Part shown: piece by piece, positions 37,274-46,815 of the stretch
Position numbering within the stretch: position 1 is the first letter of the stretch
How the letters are laid out: each line of letters starts with the position of its first letter
Assembly: GCF_002846555.1 (NCBI RefSeq)
Contig: NZ_PJMS01000001.1
Location: 2,356,001 to 2,420,000 of the forward strand
DNA: 64,000 nt
Reading direction: 5' to 3'
Source: Aquimarina sp. MAR_2010_214
Lineage (GTDB): Bacteria > Bacteroidota > Bacteroidia > Flavobacteriales > Flavobacteriaceae
The notes under the pieces: model-generated
What the model saw: only the letters and a program-made list of their open reading frames with translations
Told to the model about the DNA's origin: nothing
Databases searched by the model: none
Translations under genes and position numbers: made by a program

Positions 37274-38230
37274 ATGTCAGATGACGTAGCGGCTATAGAA
37301 AAACTGGTAAAAAAACATTCAGAACTCAAAAAAGAAATATCCAAAGTAATTATTGGGCAAGAGAAAGTTATCGATCAGATACTTATTTCTATTTTTTCTG
37401 GCGGCCATGCATTATTAATAGGCGTTCCTGGGCTTGCCAAAACCCTTATGGTAAATACCATATCACAAGCTTTAGGATTAGATTTTAAAAGAATTCAGTT
37501 TACTCCTGATTTGATGCCTAGTGATATATTAGGAAGTGAAATACTGGATGAGACAAGGCATTTTAAATTTATTAAAGGCCCTATATTTTCTAATATCATT
37601 TTGGCAGATGAGATTAATCGTACTCCTCCAAAAACCCAGGCAGCACTTCTTGAAGCAATGCAAGAAAGATCTGTAACGGTTGCTGGACACCACTACACTT
37701 TAGATTTACCATATTTTGTTCTTGCAACCCAAAATCCAATTGAGCAAGAAGGAACATACCCATTACCCGAAGCGCAACTGGATCGATTTATGTTTGCTAT
37801 AGAACTTAAGTATCCAAGCTTTCAAGAAGAAGTAGATGTTGTAAAGAGTACAACAGGAGATACAACCACTACTGTTAATCCGCTGTTTACAGCTAAGGAA
37901 ATTATTGATTTTCAGCATTTGATTCGCCGTATTCCGGTGGCAGATAATGTAATTGAATATGCTGTAAGTATGGTAAGTAAAACAAGACCTGATGAAGAAA
38001 CAGCAACAGAACTAGTGAAAAATTATATAGATTGGGGAGCAGGACCACGAGCTTCTCAAAATTTAATCCTGGCAGCCAAAGCCAATGCCGCTATCAAAGG
38101 AAAATATTCTCCGGATATAGAAGATGTACAGGCGGTAGCTATGGGAATTCTTCGCCATCGTATCATTAAAAATTACAAAGCAGAAGCAGAAGGTATTAGT
38201 GTAGAGGATGTAATTAATAGCTTGTTTTAA
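37274..38230 (+). CDS. MoxR-family AAA+ ATPase
   Basis: A 318-residue ATPase with Walker A GVPGLAKT, Walker B ILADEINR, sensor motif ATQNPIEQEGTYPLPEAQLDRF and the C-terminal lid (RHRIIKNYKAEAEG). It begins 2 bases after the surA stop codon. MoxR proteins help assemble or activate other complexes, often with VWA-domain proteins. No VWA gene follows here, so its partner is elsewhere. Confidence 0.92.
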   Translation: MSDDVAAIEKLVKKHSELKKEISKVIIGQEKVIDQILISIFSGGHALLIGVPGLAKTLMVNTISQALGLDFKRIQFTPDLMPSDILGSEILDETRHFKFIKGPIFSNIILADEINRTPPKTQAALLEAMQERSVTVAGHHYTLDLPYFVLATQNPIEQEGTYPLPEAQLDRFMFAIELKYPSFQEEVDVVKSTTGDTTTTVNPLFTAKEIIDFQHLIRRIPVADNVIEYAVSMVSKTRPDEETATELVKNYIDWGAGPRASQNLILAAKANAAIKGKYSPDIEDVQAVAMGILRHRIIKNYKAEAEGISVEDVINSLF

Positions 38231-38421
38231 CATTTACTTAGTTTAAAAACTTTTAAACTATAGCTTGTATACTATAAACTCCCTTCAATACAGATGTATA
38301 CAATCAATTTTGTATACTTAGAGATTATTTTTTTTTCATAGTATTAAACCTTTTTCATATTTAGCGGTCATAGTATTGAACGTTCAACAAAAAGTATTGT
38401 TTAATATTGAAAAAGAAATAG

Positions 38422-38856
38422 ATGAAAAATAGTATAATATGTATCATAATCCTGTTTATAGGAGCTATGGAGATATCGGCCCAACCCGAGGGTGATCATA
38501 TGGATCGCAAGGCATTAAGAAAAGAGTTTTATGAAAGCTTATCTGAAAGCCAAAAAGATGATTTAGAAAATAAAAAGAAACTCAGAAAAGAGCAAAGAAA
38601 GACAATGCATGCTAGTTTTACTAAAGAACAGTTAGCAATTGTAGATGATGAAGATCTTTCTAGAAAAGGAAAAAGAAAGGCATTGAAGCTTACGCTTAGC
38701 GAGGCACAAAAAGAAATGCGTAAAAATCATAAAATTAGGATGAAAGATGAAAGAGATAAGTTTAAAGCCACGCTCTCAGAAGCTCAATTAGAACAATATG
38801 AGCAAATAAGAAAAGGAAAACGTAGTAAGAGAAAACATAAAAAAAGGAAAGATTAG
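38422..38856 (+). CDS. Secreted basic helical protein with repeated LSESQ-type segments
   Basis: A 144-residue exported protein: signal peptide (1-20), then a very basic helical part with three related segments (LSESQKDDLENKKK, LTLSEAQKEMRKNHK, LSEAQLEQYEQIRK) resembling the LTxxQ pattern of Spy/CpxP-like periplasmic chaperones. It ends in a Lys/Arg cluster. A periplasmic chaperone or stress role is possible. It is monocistronic with a strong terminator. Confidence 0.6.
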   Translation: MKNSIICIIILFIGAMEISAQPEGDHMDRKALRKEFYESLSESQKDDLENKKKLRKEQRKTMHASFTKEQLAIVDDEDLSRKGKRKALKLTLSEAQKEMRKNHKIRMKDERDKFKATLSEAQLEQYEQIRKGKRSKRKHKKRKD

Positions 38857-38881
38857 TGTCAAAACTAGAAGTTTTGATATT

Positions 38882-38917
38882 AAAAAAAGTGAAGCTCCAG
38901 AGCTTCACTTTTTTTAT
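38882..38917 (+). terminator. Terminator after the basic helical protein gene
   Basis: Stem AAAAAAAGTGAAGCTC with its complement, 3-base loop, T7 run. The remaining 38918-39180 is AT-rich leader of aconitase with TATTTTCG near 39141 as a possible -7 box. Confidence 0.85.
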
Positions 38918-39180
38918 TTTATGTCGGTTTTTATCTTTTTTAGATTGTTTTTTGAAGAATAACTATAACGTTTTCGTGAATTGAAAAAATAGTGAAGTAT
39001 TTTCTTATCTTAATTTTTATTGATATTGTAATTTTCGTATTTCTAATTTATGAATTTCAATAAATGAAGCCTTATATTTTTTTAAAAATGTAAAAAGAAG
39101 GGATTAAATGTAATCATTTAAGAAAATCCTTTAAAATTCGTATTTTCGCAAGACTTTTCAATACTAAAAAATAATTAGAG

Positions 39181-41448
39181 ATGGCATTCGATATCGATAT
39201 GATAAAAAAGGTGTACAGTCAGGTTGCTGATCGTGTTAATACAGCACGCGAAGTTACAGGTAAACCTTTAACCTTGGCAGAGAAAATTTTGTATTCACAC
39301 TTGTGGGACGTAGAAACAAAAAAGGCGTTCACACGAGGTAAAGATTATGTTGATTTTGCACCAGACCGTATCGCTTGTCAGGATGCAACAGCTCAAATGG
39401 CATTATTGCAGTTTATGCAAGCTGGTAAAAATAAAGTAGCGGTGCCAACAACAGTGCATTGTGATCACTTGATCCAGGCAAAAGATGGTGCAGCAACAGA
39501 TTTAAAAAATGCTAATGATGTTAGTAGTGAGGTGTTTAATTTCTTAGAATCTGTGTCTGATAAATACGGAATTGGATTTTGGAAACCAGGAGCTGGTATT
39601 ATTCATCAGGTTGTATTAGAAAACTATGCTTTCCCTGGAGGGATGATGATTGGAACAGATTCTCATACTGTAAATGCAGGTGGTTTAGGAATGATTGCAA
39701 TTGGTGTAGGTGGAGCAGATGCAGTAGATGTTATGGCTGGTATGGCTTGGGAATTGAAGTTTCCTAAATTAATAGGTGTAAAATTAACAGGTAAATTATC
39801 TGGTTGGACAGCACCTAAAGATGTAATCCTAAAAGTAGCAGAAATTCTTACGGTAAAAGGAGGAACTGGTGCTATAGTAGAATATTTTGGACCTGGAGCA
39901 ACATCAATGTCATGTACAGGAAAAGGGACAATTTGTAATATGGGTGCCGAAATAGGAGCTACAACATCTACCTTTGGTTATGATGAGTCTATGGAACGTT
40001 ACTTGAGAGCAACAGAAAGAGCAGATGTAGCAGATGCAGCAAACAAAGTAAAAGAGCACTTAACAGCAGATCCTGAGGTATATGGAAATCCAGAACAATA
40101 TTTTGATCAAGTAATCGAAATTAATTTATCTGAATTAGGACCATTGTTAAATGGACCTTTTACTCCAGATTTATCGACGGCTGTTGGTAGTACAATGACA
40201 GAAAAAGCAAAAGCTAATGATTGGCCAATTCAGGTAGAATGGGGGTTAATAGGATCTTGTACAAACTCTTCTTATGAGGATTTATCTCGTGCCTCTTCAA
40301 TCGCGCAACAAGCACTAGATAAAGGTTTGAAAATGAAAGCAGAATTAGGGATTAACCCGGGTTCTGAACAAGTAAGATATACAGCAGATAGAGATGGTAT
40401 CCTTGGGATATTTGAAAAACTAGATGCCAAAATATTTACCAATGCATGTGGACCTTGTATTGGGCAATGGGCAAGATATAGTGATCCGAAAAATGCACCA
40501 AAAAATAGCATTGTACACTCTTTTAATAGAAACTTTGCTAAACGTGCAGATGGTAACCCTAATACACACGCTTTTGTTGCATCACCAGAATTAACTGCTG
40601 CAATTGCAGTTGCAGGGCGATTAGACTTCAATCCGTTAACTGATAAGTTAATTAACGAAAATGGAGAAGAGGTAATGTTCGATGAGCCAACAGGATGGGA
40701 ATTACCTCCAAAAGGATTTGAGGTAAAAGATAACGGATATCTGGCTCCGGTTGAAGATGGTAGTAGTGTAGAAGTGAATGTAAGTCCAACTTCGGAAAGA
40801 TTACAGTTGTTAACACCATTTGTGCCAATAGGTAATGAAATTAAAGGAGCTAAACTACTTATAAAAGCATTTGGTAAATGTACTACAGATCATATTTCTA
40901 TGGCAGGACCATGGTTACGATATAGAGGTCATTTAGATAATATTTCTAATAACTGTTTAATTGGTGCTGTAAATGCATTTGGTAAAAAAACAAACTTTGT
41001 TAAAAACCAATTAACAGGAGAGTTTGGTGGTGTGCCAGATACTGCAAGAGCATATAAAGCTGCAGGAGTACCTACTATTGTTGTAGGTGATCATAATTAC
41101 GGAGAAGGTTCGTCACGAGAACATGCTGCAATGGAGCCACGTCATTTAGGTGTATGTGCAGTAATTGTAAAATCATTTGCACGTATCCACGAGACAAACC
41201 TTAAAAAACAAGGAATGCTGGGATTAACCTTTGCTAATGAAAGTGATTATGATTTGATACAAGAAGATGATACTTTCAATTTTACAGATCTTAATCAATT
41301 TGCATCAGGAAAACAATTAACATTAGAAATTGTTCATGCAGATGGATCAAAAGATACTGTGATGTTAAATCATACCTATAATGATTCTCAGATAGAATGG
41401 TTTAATGAAGGTTCTGCATTAAACTTGATTAAAAAGCAAAATGCTTAA
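39181..41448 (+). CDS. acn: Aconitate hydratase
   Basis: A 755-residue [4Fe-4S] enzyme interconverting citrate and isocitrate in the TCA cycle. It is of the mitochondrial-like type. Cluster Cys ligands are in [13 protein letters not shown] and in [11 protein letters not shown]; the swivel-domain motif is [19 protein letters not shown]. The length is typical. It has its own promoter region and a terminator about 30 bases downstream. Confidence 0.96.
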   Translation: MAFDIDMIKKVYSQVADRVNTAREVTGKPLTLAEKILYSHLWDVETKKAFTRGKDYVDFAPDRIACQDATAQMALLQFMQAGKNKVAVPTTVHCDHLIQAKDGAATDLKNANDVSSEVFNFLESVSDKYGIGFWKPGAGIIHQVVLENYAFPGGMMIGTDSHTVNAGGLGMIAIGVGGADAVDVMAGMAWELKFPKLIGVKLTGKLSGWTAPKDVILKVAEILTVKGGTGAIVEYFGPGATSMSCTGKGTICNMGAEIGATTSTFGYDESMERYLRATERADVADAANKVKEHLTADPEVYGNPEQYFDQVIEINLSELGPLLNGPFTPDLSTAVGSTMTEKAKANDWPIQVEWGLIGSCTNSSYEDLSRASSIAQQALDKGLKMKAELGINPGSEQVRYTADRDGILGIFEKLDAKIFTNACGPCIGQWARYSDPKNAPKNSIVHSFNRNFAKRADGNPNTHAFVASPELTAAIAVAGRLDFNPLTDKLINENGEEVMFDEPTGWELPPKGFEVKDNGYLAPVEDGSSVEVNVSPTSERLQLLTPFVPIGNEIKGAKLLIKAFGKCTTDHISMAGPWLRYRGHLDNISNNCLIGAVNAFGKKTNFVKNQLTGEFGGVPDTARAYKAAGVPTIVVGDHNYGEGSSREHAAMEPRHLGVCAVIVKSFARIHETNLKKQGMLGLTFANESDYDLIQEDDTFNFTDLNQFASGKQLTLEIVHADGSKDTVMLNHTYNDSQIEWFNEGSALNLIKKQNA

Positions 41449-41477
41449 AACGGTGTAAAAGACCAATTTTGAATATA

Positions 41478-41510
41478 AAAACTCCCAAAGAGATTGATCT
41501 TTGGGAGTTT
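41478..41510 (+). terminator. Terminator after aconitase gene
   Basis: Stem AAACTCCCAAAGA with its complement, 4-base loop, then TTT; it can serve both converging genes. Confidence 0.8.
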
Positions 41511-41539
41511 ATGTTTTTTAACCTTTAGTTTAGAACGAA

Positions 41540-41722
41540 CTAACGAGGAAAACAGTCTACACTAACCATAACACAAAATTTGTGCTGAGGAGGGAGTTGT
41601 TCGTATTGGCTACAGGTAACTGATATTGGGCCATTGTAACTATCACACGGACCGCCACCATTAATTTGTTTTTGTTCTGTTCTGGATAATTTTTTTCCTA
41701 GGTTTAAAAGCGTGTTTTTCAT
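41540..41722 (-). CDS. Bacteriocin-like peptide with double-glycine leader
   Basis: A 60-residue precursor: leader MKNTLLNLGKKLSRTEQKQINGG (residues 1-23) has the L-S-x-x-E-x-x-x-I-x-GG pattern cut by C39-peptidase ABC exporters, and the mature part of 37 residues carries four Cys (PCDSY, TCSQ, KFC, DCFPR). Such flavobacterial peptides are common and mostly uncharacterised. No exporter or immunity gene is near. It could be a secreted antimicrobial or signal peptide. Confidence 0.75.
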   Translation of the reverse strand: MKNTLLNLGKKLSRTEQKQINGGGPCDSYNGPISVTCSQYEQLPPQHKFCVMVSVDCFPR

Positions 41723-41947
41723 AATCTTTTGTGTAATAATCCTGAACTTTATATAGCTCTCAGGATATGAGCCTATCTATAAAAATACTACTTTTTTTAT
41801 ATTCTATAAGTATAGCGGGTATTACCATAATGCTAATTTTGGAAAAGAGTAATATTATTTATAATTTAAAAAAGAATAAGTTGACATTGAATTTCTCTAT
41901 CTCTTAATATAACTTGAGAAGTTTTTTTATTCCAAAATAGAAATATG

Positions 41948-41972
41948 TAGATTTGCGTATATGGTACGCCAA
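41948..41972 (+). promoter_or_regulatory. nrtR promoter -7 box and NrtR-type operator
   Basis: TAGATTTG (41948-41955) overlaps the dyad TTTGCGT-N7-ACGCCAA (41952-41972; one mismatch to the perfect form upstream of nadV). The nrtR ATG at 41961 lies inside the dyad, so the transcript should be nearly leaderless and autorepressed. Confidence 0.65.
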
Positions 41973-42641
41973 AATATAAAAGTTGCTGTTGATGCTGTCG
42001 TCTTTGGGTATAAAGACAAGGCACTTAATGTCTTATTGATAAAAAGAGATATAGACCCTTTTAAAGACTCCTGGGCTTTGCCAGGTGGTTTGGTCTTAGA
42101 AAACGAAAGTTTAGAACAAGCTGTGGTTAGAGAGCTTAAAGAAGAGACTAATGTAACCATAGATTATTTAGAACAATTGTATTCTTTTGGTGATCCCAAA
42201 AGGGATCCAAGAAATAGGGTAGTAAGTGTTACTTATTTTGCTTTGGTTAAACCAGAGCACTTTGAGATCAAAGCAGATACCGATGCTCAAGATGTAGCAT
42301 GGTTTGATATGACCGAACTTCCGGATTTGGCATTTGACCACATTCGTATTCTGGAAACAGCAAAAAAGAGATTACAGAATAAACTCACTTATGAACCTGT
42401 AGGATTTGATTTGCTCGCCGATAAGTTTTTGTTTTCGGATCTCGAAAAACTGTATATGACTATTCTGCAAAAAGTAATTGATCGTCGAAATTTCAGAAAA
42501 AAAATACTAAGCTTCGGAATTCTTGAAGAATTAGATGAGAAAATTTCCGAAGGAAGAGGCAGGCCAGCAAATCTTTTCAAATTCAATAAAAAGCAATACT
42601 TCAAACTTAAAGAAGAAGGTTTTCTCTTCGATATCAAATAA
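41961..42641 (+). CDS. nrtR: NrtR-type Nudix transcriptional regulator
   Basis: A 226-residue protein: Nudix domain (about 8-140) and a C-terminal winged helix (about 150-225; KVIDRRNFRKKILSFGILEELDE, GRPANLFKFNKKQYF). The Nudix box is nearly complete, G-LVLEN-E-SLEQAVV-RE-L-K-EE-T-N; only the final Gly is Asn, so it may still hydrolyse a nucleotide. NrtR repressors sense ADP-ribose and control NAD genes. A matching dyad lies over its own start, the prs start and the nadV promoter, which strongly supports the call. Confidence 0.88.
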   Translation: MVRQNIKVAVDAVVFGYKDKALNVLLIKRDIDPFKDSWALPGGLVLENESLEQAVVRELKEETNVTIDYLEQLYSFGDPKRDPRNRVVSVTYFALVKPEHFEIKADTDAQDVAWFDMTELPDLAFDHIRILETAKKRLQNKLTYEPVGFDLLADKFLFSDLEKLYMTILQKVIDRRNFRKKILSFGILEELDEKISEGRGRPANLFKFNKKQYFKLKEEGFLFDIK

Positions 42642-42728
42642 TAGTATTACTCTGCAATACTATGATCTTCAGAAAGGTATAACCGAGGTGTATTATATTA
42701 AAATAATGTAATTTTTACGCAAAATATT

Positions 42729-42775
42729 TTGTAGTGTCGTCTTTCTGTTATAGATTTGCGTAAAAATAACACAAT
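42729..42775 (+). promoter_or_regulatory. prs promoter with NrtR-type operator
   Basis: TTG at 42729, 19-base spacer, TAGATTTG at 42751, then the dyad TTTGCGT-N7-ACACAAT (42755-42775), one half degenerate. An extra half-site ACGCAAA lies upstream at 42717-42723. Confidence 0.65.
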
Positions 42776-42776
42776 T

Positions 42777-43601
42777 ATGAGGTATTTACATTTGGATCCA
42801 TCGTTTACACCTTTTGAAAAATCTATTGATTTTAAATCATTTGTTTTCAATGGAGGAGAACCGCATATAAATATTTTAGATAAAAATATTGGGAACAGTA
42901 TAATGATTACGCAACGAATCAATTCGTTTAATGATTTAGGGTTACTATTGGTAGCGACAGATGCACTACGCATAATGGATGTAAAGGAGATTAATGTGTT
43001 TATTCCATATTTTCCTGCTGCTAGGCAAGATAGGGTGATGGTTGCAGGAGAATCGCTTAGTGTTAAGGTATATGCAGATGTAATTAATGCTCAAGACTAT
43101 AATCAGGTAACAATCTTTGATCCACATTCTGAGGTAACTCCTGCGTTATTAGATCGTGTAAATGTGGTTCAGAATTATGAATTTGTCAAGCAATGTTTAG
43201 ATATCATCAAAGAAGAAGTAGTGTTAATTTCTCCTGATGGAGGAGCGTTAAAAAAAATCTATAAAGTATCTGAATTTCTGGGCGGAGTAGAAGTGGTAGA
43301 ATGCTCTAAAAAACGAGATGTAAAAACAGGAACTTTATCTGGTTTTAGAGTGTATGAAGATGATTTAGAAGGAAAGCATTGTGTAATTGTTGATGACATT
43401 TGTGACGGAGGAGGAACTTTTTTGGGGTTAGCAACAGCACTAAAAGAAAAGAATGCAGGCAAACTAAGTTTGATTATCAGTCATGGTATTTTTAGTAAAG
43501 GGTATGAAGAATTAACCAAATCATTCGATACCATTTTTACAACAAATTCCTTTAGAGATATAAATGAAGAAAGGGTAGTACAGCTACCAGTAGTGAATTA
43601 A
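42777..43601 (+). CDS. prs: Short Prs-family (ribose-phosphate pyrophosphokinase-like) enzyme
   Basis: Start set at the ATG 42777; a TTG seven codons earlier lies in the operator. The 274-residue product has the Prs motifs IPYFPAARQDRV, FDPHSE and the PRPP loop VIVDDICDGGGTF (usual DDIVDTGGT), but is about 40 residues shorter than the housekeeping enzyme. This short type is often paired with nadV. It may make PRPP for the nicotinamide phosphoribosyltransferase, or, as in the phage NARP1 pathway, pyrophosphorylate ADP-ribose. Sequence alone cannot tell which. Confidence 0.85.
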   Translation: MRYLHLDPSFTPFEKSIDFKSFVFNGGEPHINILDKNIGNSIMITQRINSFNDLGLLLVATDALRIMDVKEINVFIPYFPAARQDRVMVAGESLSVKVYADVINAQDYNQVTIFDPHSEVTPALLDRVNVVQNYEFVKQCLDIIKEEVVLISPDGGALKKIYKVSEFLGGVEVVECSKKRDVKTGTLSGFRVYEDDLEGKHCVIVDDICDGGGTFLGLATALKEKNAGKLSLIISHGIFSKGYEELTKSFDTIFTTNSFRDINEERVVQLPVVN

Positions 43602-43762
43602 TTTTTAAATCTAGATTAGCAAGATTTGAAGATATAGAAAATTTGATAGAACGATTTAATGAAAGTTTAACCCATTAATGGAACCATTCGAATGTTTTGT
43701 TGTAATGTAATGAAAATAAAATGTTTCGAGGATAAATTATTGAGGTAATAAAAAAATAAAAA

Positions 43763-44587
43763 ATGCAAAAAACATTACGAAAAATAACAGCAAAAGAAAC
43801 TCTTAAGATAACAGAACAAGGGTTTTATATAAATGAAATAGGAGATAAGGTATCTATACAAGAAGAGCAGAATGCCGCAGTTAGAGGAACGAAATATTAT
43901 TCTTCTGATAAGTTAGATGAAATATTGGATAATCTAAAATTTGAGTCAGAATATGAAACATTATTTCAAGTGGTTGAAGAGACTACTATCCAAAGTGTAG
44001 AGAGAGTTGTAGGAGAAGGTTATTTAAATCCAATGTGTCTTAATTTTGCTTCTGCAAAAAACCCAGGAGGAGGGTTTTTCAATGGTGCACAGGCTCAAGA
44101 GGAGAGTATTGCGAGATCGTCAGGGTTGTATCCATGTCAAATTTCAGCAATAGAATTTTATGAAACTCATCGGGCAATGAAATCTTGTATATATACAGAT
44201 GGCATGATCTATAGTCCTATGGTGCCCATTATTAGAAAAGATAGTGGAGGATTTTTTGATACCCCAATTTTGAGCTCTATTATAACATCTGCTGCAGTAA
44301 ATACAGGAGTCGTTAAACGTTTTGAATCAACTAAATTTTCGGATATTGAAGGAATAATGAGTATACGGATTGATAAATTATTAGCATTGTCTGTTTTTAA
44401 TGAGAATAGAACATTGATCTTAGGTGCATGGGGATGTGGAGTATTTCAAAATGACCCATTGATGATTTCAAGATTATTTGCTACTCTACTAAAAGGTAAG
44501 TATGATGGAGTATTTGAAAAAGTAGTTTTTGCAATTTATGCTAAAAACAAAAAATTTATTGAAGCTTTTCAAAAAGAATTTGAATAA
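43763..44587 (+). CDS. PARG-type macrodomain protein (TIGR02452)
   Basis: A 274-residue protein with the bacterial poly(ADP-ribose) glycohydrolase signature GGG-x7-QEE at 102-114 (NPGGGFFNGAQAQEESIARSSGLY) and the later LGAWGCGVFQNDP phosphate-binding loop. It should release ADP-ribose from modified protein or nucleic acid. It is the first of five tightly coupled genes and overlaps the DUF4291 gene by one base. Confidence 0.87.
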   Translation: MQKTLRKITAKETLKITEQGFYINEIGDKVSIQEEQNAAVRGTKYYSSDKLDEILDNLKFESEYETLFQVVEETTIQSVERVVGEGYLNPMCLNFASAKNPGGGFFNGAQAQEESIARSSGLYPCQISAIEFYETHRAMKSCIYTDGMIYSPMVPIIRKDSGGFFDTPILSSIITSAAVNTGVVKRFESTKFSDIEGIMSIRIDKLLALSVFNENRTLILGAWGCGVFQNDPLMISRLFATLLKGKYDGVFEKVVFAIYAKNKKFIEAFQKEFE

Positions 44588-45222
44588 TGAAATTACAACT
44601 AAAAAAATATAAAGAACAACAAAAAGAATGGCCCCAAAACGGGTATCATATTATGGCACAATATGATGATGAGAAAATAATAGTATACCAATCTTATCGA
44701 CCAGAAATAGGAAATTTTGCCGTAAAAAATCAATTTTTTGGAGGAGCTTTTAGCTTAGACCGAATGACATGGATTAAACCTAATTTCTTGTGGATGATGT
44801 ACAGAAATGGTTGGGCAACAAAAGAAGGACAAGAAGTAGTGTTAGCTATACATCTCAAAAAAGAAGCTTTTGAGAGCTATGTTAAAAATGCCGTGTATTC
44901 ATCGTTTAAACCAGAATTATATGTATCGTATGAAGCCTGGCAGGAGGATGTTGCAAATTCTAATGTGAGATTGCAATGGGATCCTGATCATGATCCATAT
45001 GGAGTGAAATTAGAAAGACGAGCCATCCAGATTGGATTAAGAAAAGAATATATAAAAAGATATGCAAAAGATGATGTTTTGGAGATTGAAGATGTTTCTG
45101 ATTTTGTTAGTGAGCAATATAAATTCGTGAAAAATAAAGATTTGGAAAACCTATTTACTCCAGCAGAAAAACCATTGATATTTAAAGATGAAAAATTGAA
45201 TACATATTTGAAACTAAAATGA
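44587..45222 (+). CDS. DUF4291 protein
   Basis: A 211-residue cytoplasmic protein matching DUF4291: [37 protein letters not shown], then [13 protein letters not shown] and [17 protein letters not shown]. The Arg/His/aromatic conservation suggests an enzyme; no reaction is known. Its position between a PARG-type and a macrodomain gene, overlapping both by 1-4 bases, points to ADP-ribose or NAD chemistry. Confidence 0.82.
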   Translation: MKLQLKKYKEQQKEWPQNGYHIMAQYDDEKIIVYQSYRPEIGNFAVKNQFFGGAFSLDRMTWIKPNFLWMMYRNGWATKEGQEVVLAIHLKKEAFESYVKNAVYSSFKPELYVSYEAWQEDVANSNVRLQWDPDHDPYGVKLERRAIQIGLRKEYIKRYAKDDVLEIEDVSDFVSEQYKFVKNKDLENLFTPAEKPLIFKDEKLNTYLKLK

Positions 45223-45728
45223 AACTAACAGTAATCCAATCTGATATCACTACGATTAAAGTCGATGCTATTGTCAACGCAGCAAATTCTTCTCTTATGG
45301 GAGGTGGTGGAGTGGATGGAGCAATTCATCGCAAAGGTGGGTCTGCTATTCTGGAAGCTTGTAGAGTTGTTAGAGCTAGACAAGGTAAATGTAATCCAGG
45401 AGAAGCTGTGATTACAACTGCAGGTAATCTTCCTGCAAATTATGTTATTCATACCGTAGGACCAGTTTGGAATAATGGAGGAAAAGAAAAGGAAGAACTA
45501 TTGAGAAACTGCTATATCAATTCATTAAAATTTGCAATTGAGAATGGAGTAAAAAGGATAGCTTTTCCAAATATAAGTACAGGGATCTATAAATTCCCTA
45601 AAAATATTGCGGCAAGAATAGCCGTCGAAACGGTTAAAAATTTTGATCAAGACCGGATTGAAGAGGTAACCTTTGTTTGTTTTGATCAGGAAAATTTTGA
45701 GCTGTATAATGAATTATTAGAAAAATGA
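45219..45728 (+). CDS. MacroD-type macrodomain hydrolase (O-acetyl-ADP-ribose deacetylase)
   Basis: A 169-residue macrodomain of the MacroD/YmdB type: [25 protein letters not shown] carries the catalytic Asn and the substrate loop, and [19 protein letters not shown] the second loop. It removes mono-ADP-ribose from acidic residues or deacetylates O-acetyl-ADP-ribose. The gene overlaps both neighbours by four bases (ATGA). Confidence 0.92.
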   Translation: MKLTVIQSDITTIKVDAIVNAANSSLMGGGGVDGAIHRKGGSAILEACRVVRARQGKCNPGEAVITTAGNLPANYVIHTVGPVWNNGGKEKEELLRNCYINSLKFAIENGVKRIAFPNISTGIYKFPKNIAARIAVETVKNFDQDRIEEVTFVCFDQENFELYNELLEK

Positions 45729-46201
45729 AAACAATAACATATATAAAAGGAGATGCAACATCCCCACAGGCTAAGGGAGTTAAGATTATAGTACATGTAT
45801 GCAATAATATAGGAGGTTGGGGAAAAGGATTTGTATTAGCGATTTCTAAAAGATGGCAAGAACCAGAGAAAGCATATCGAAAATGGCATCGAAATCGGGC
45901 TAAAAATGACTTTAAATTGGGAGCAATACAAATAATACAAGTTTCAGATTATTTGTATGTCGGTAATATGATTGCTCAACAGGGCATAAAAACAGGAAGT
46001 AAAGGAGTCCCAATTCGTTATGAAGCAGTTAAACAATGTTTAGAACAAATTGCAATTAAAGCGGAACAACTTAATGCAAGTGTACACATGCCTAGAATTG
46101 GTTGTGGATTAGCAGGAGGAAAGTGGGAGATGATAGAACCCATTATTACAAATACACTATTAAAAAAACAAGTAGACGTTTATGTCTATGATTTTGAATA
46201 A
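45725..46201 (+). CDS. Second macrodomain protein (Appr-1''-p processing type)
   Basis: A 158-residue macrodomain of another branch: [37 protein letters not shown], then [19 protein letters not shown]. It resembles the Poa1/ALC1-like group that hydrolyses ADP-ribose-1''-phosphate. This fits the next gene, KptA, which generates ADP-ribose 1'',2''-cyclic phosphate. Confidence 0.88.
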   Translation: MKTITYIKGDATSPQAKGVKIIVHVCNNIGGWGKGFVLAISKRWQEPEKAYRKWHRNRAKNDFKLGAIQIIQVSDYLYVGNMIAQQGIKTGSKGVPIRYEAVKQCLEQIAIKAEQLNASVHMPRIGCGLAGGKWEMIEPIITNTLLKKQVDVYVYDFE

Positions 46202-46204
46202 AAA

Positions 46205-46750
46205 ATGAAAACAAACAATAAATATATAAGCAAATTTTTAAGCCTTATTCTAAGACATAATCCTGATAAAGTAGGGATACAACTCGATGAAAATGGTTGG
46301 ACAGATGTAAAGGAGTTACTACAAAAAGTAAAAAGACATCGACCTGAATTAAATATGGATGTATTAGAAGAAGTTGTAGCATCCTGTGATAAACAACGCT
46401 TTGCTTTTAATGAAGACCATACGAGGATTAGAGCTAGTCAAGGTCACTCAATCAAGGTAGATTTAGAATATCAACCAAAGCAGCCTCCAGAATTCTTGTA
46501 TCACGGTACAGTGGCCAAATTTATGGATGCGATTAGAGAAAAAGGGCTGTTAAAAATGAGCAGGCATCATGTACATCTTAGTGAAGAAAGAGAAACAGCT
46601 ATAAAAGTCGGATCGAGAAGAGGAAAACCTATTATTCTGACTGTAAGATCAGGAGAAATGCATACCAAAGGAATTGAGTTTTACCAATCGGATAATGAAG
46701 TGTGGCTAACCGATGTAGTAGCTCCAGAATATATTGAGTTTAAATCATAA
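46205..46750 (+). CDS. kptA: RNA 2'-phosphotransferase KptA/Tpt1
   Basis: A 181-residue enzyme moving a 2'-phosphate from RNA to NAD, giving ADP-ribose 1'',2''-cyclic phosphate and nicotinamide. The N-terminal winged-helix part starts KYISKFLSLILRHNPD (first catalytic Arg), then FLYHGT (His), KMSRHHVHLSEE (Arg) and VGSRRGKPIIL (Arg), the Arg-His-Arg-Arg set. It begins 3 bases after the macrodomain stop. A long hairpin follows. Confidence 0.93.
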   Translation: MKTNNKYISKFLSLILRHNPDKVGIQLDENGWTDVKELLQKVKRHRPELNMDVLEEVVASCDKQRFAFNEDHTRIRASQGHSIKVDLEYQPKQPPEFLYHGTVAKFMDAIREKGLLKMSRHHVHLSEERETAIKVGSRRGKPIILTVRSGEMHTKGIEFYQSDNEVWLTDVVAPEYIEFKS

Positions 46751-46757
46751 TGTATCC

Positions 46758-46790
46758 AGACCTCACAGGTTTTTAAAACCTGTGAGGTCT
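46758..46790. terminator. Perfect 16-bp hairpin after kptA
   Basis: AGACCTCACAGGTTTT and its exact complement around one T. It can end the five-gene operon, and its ACCTCAcAGG stem resembles the hairpin at 6996. Confidence 0.75.
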
Positions 46791-46815
46791 TAAGTAATTA
46801 TAAAGAATAATCTAA

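Noticed and set aside
43604..43678. Start-less 24-codon frame after prs (FKSRLARFEDIENLIERF...)
   Set aside because: It looks like a gene tail, but it is too short and lacks a start; it may be a remnant and cannot be assigned.
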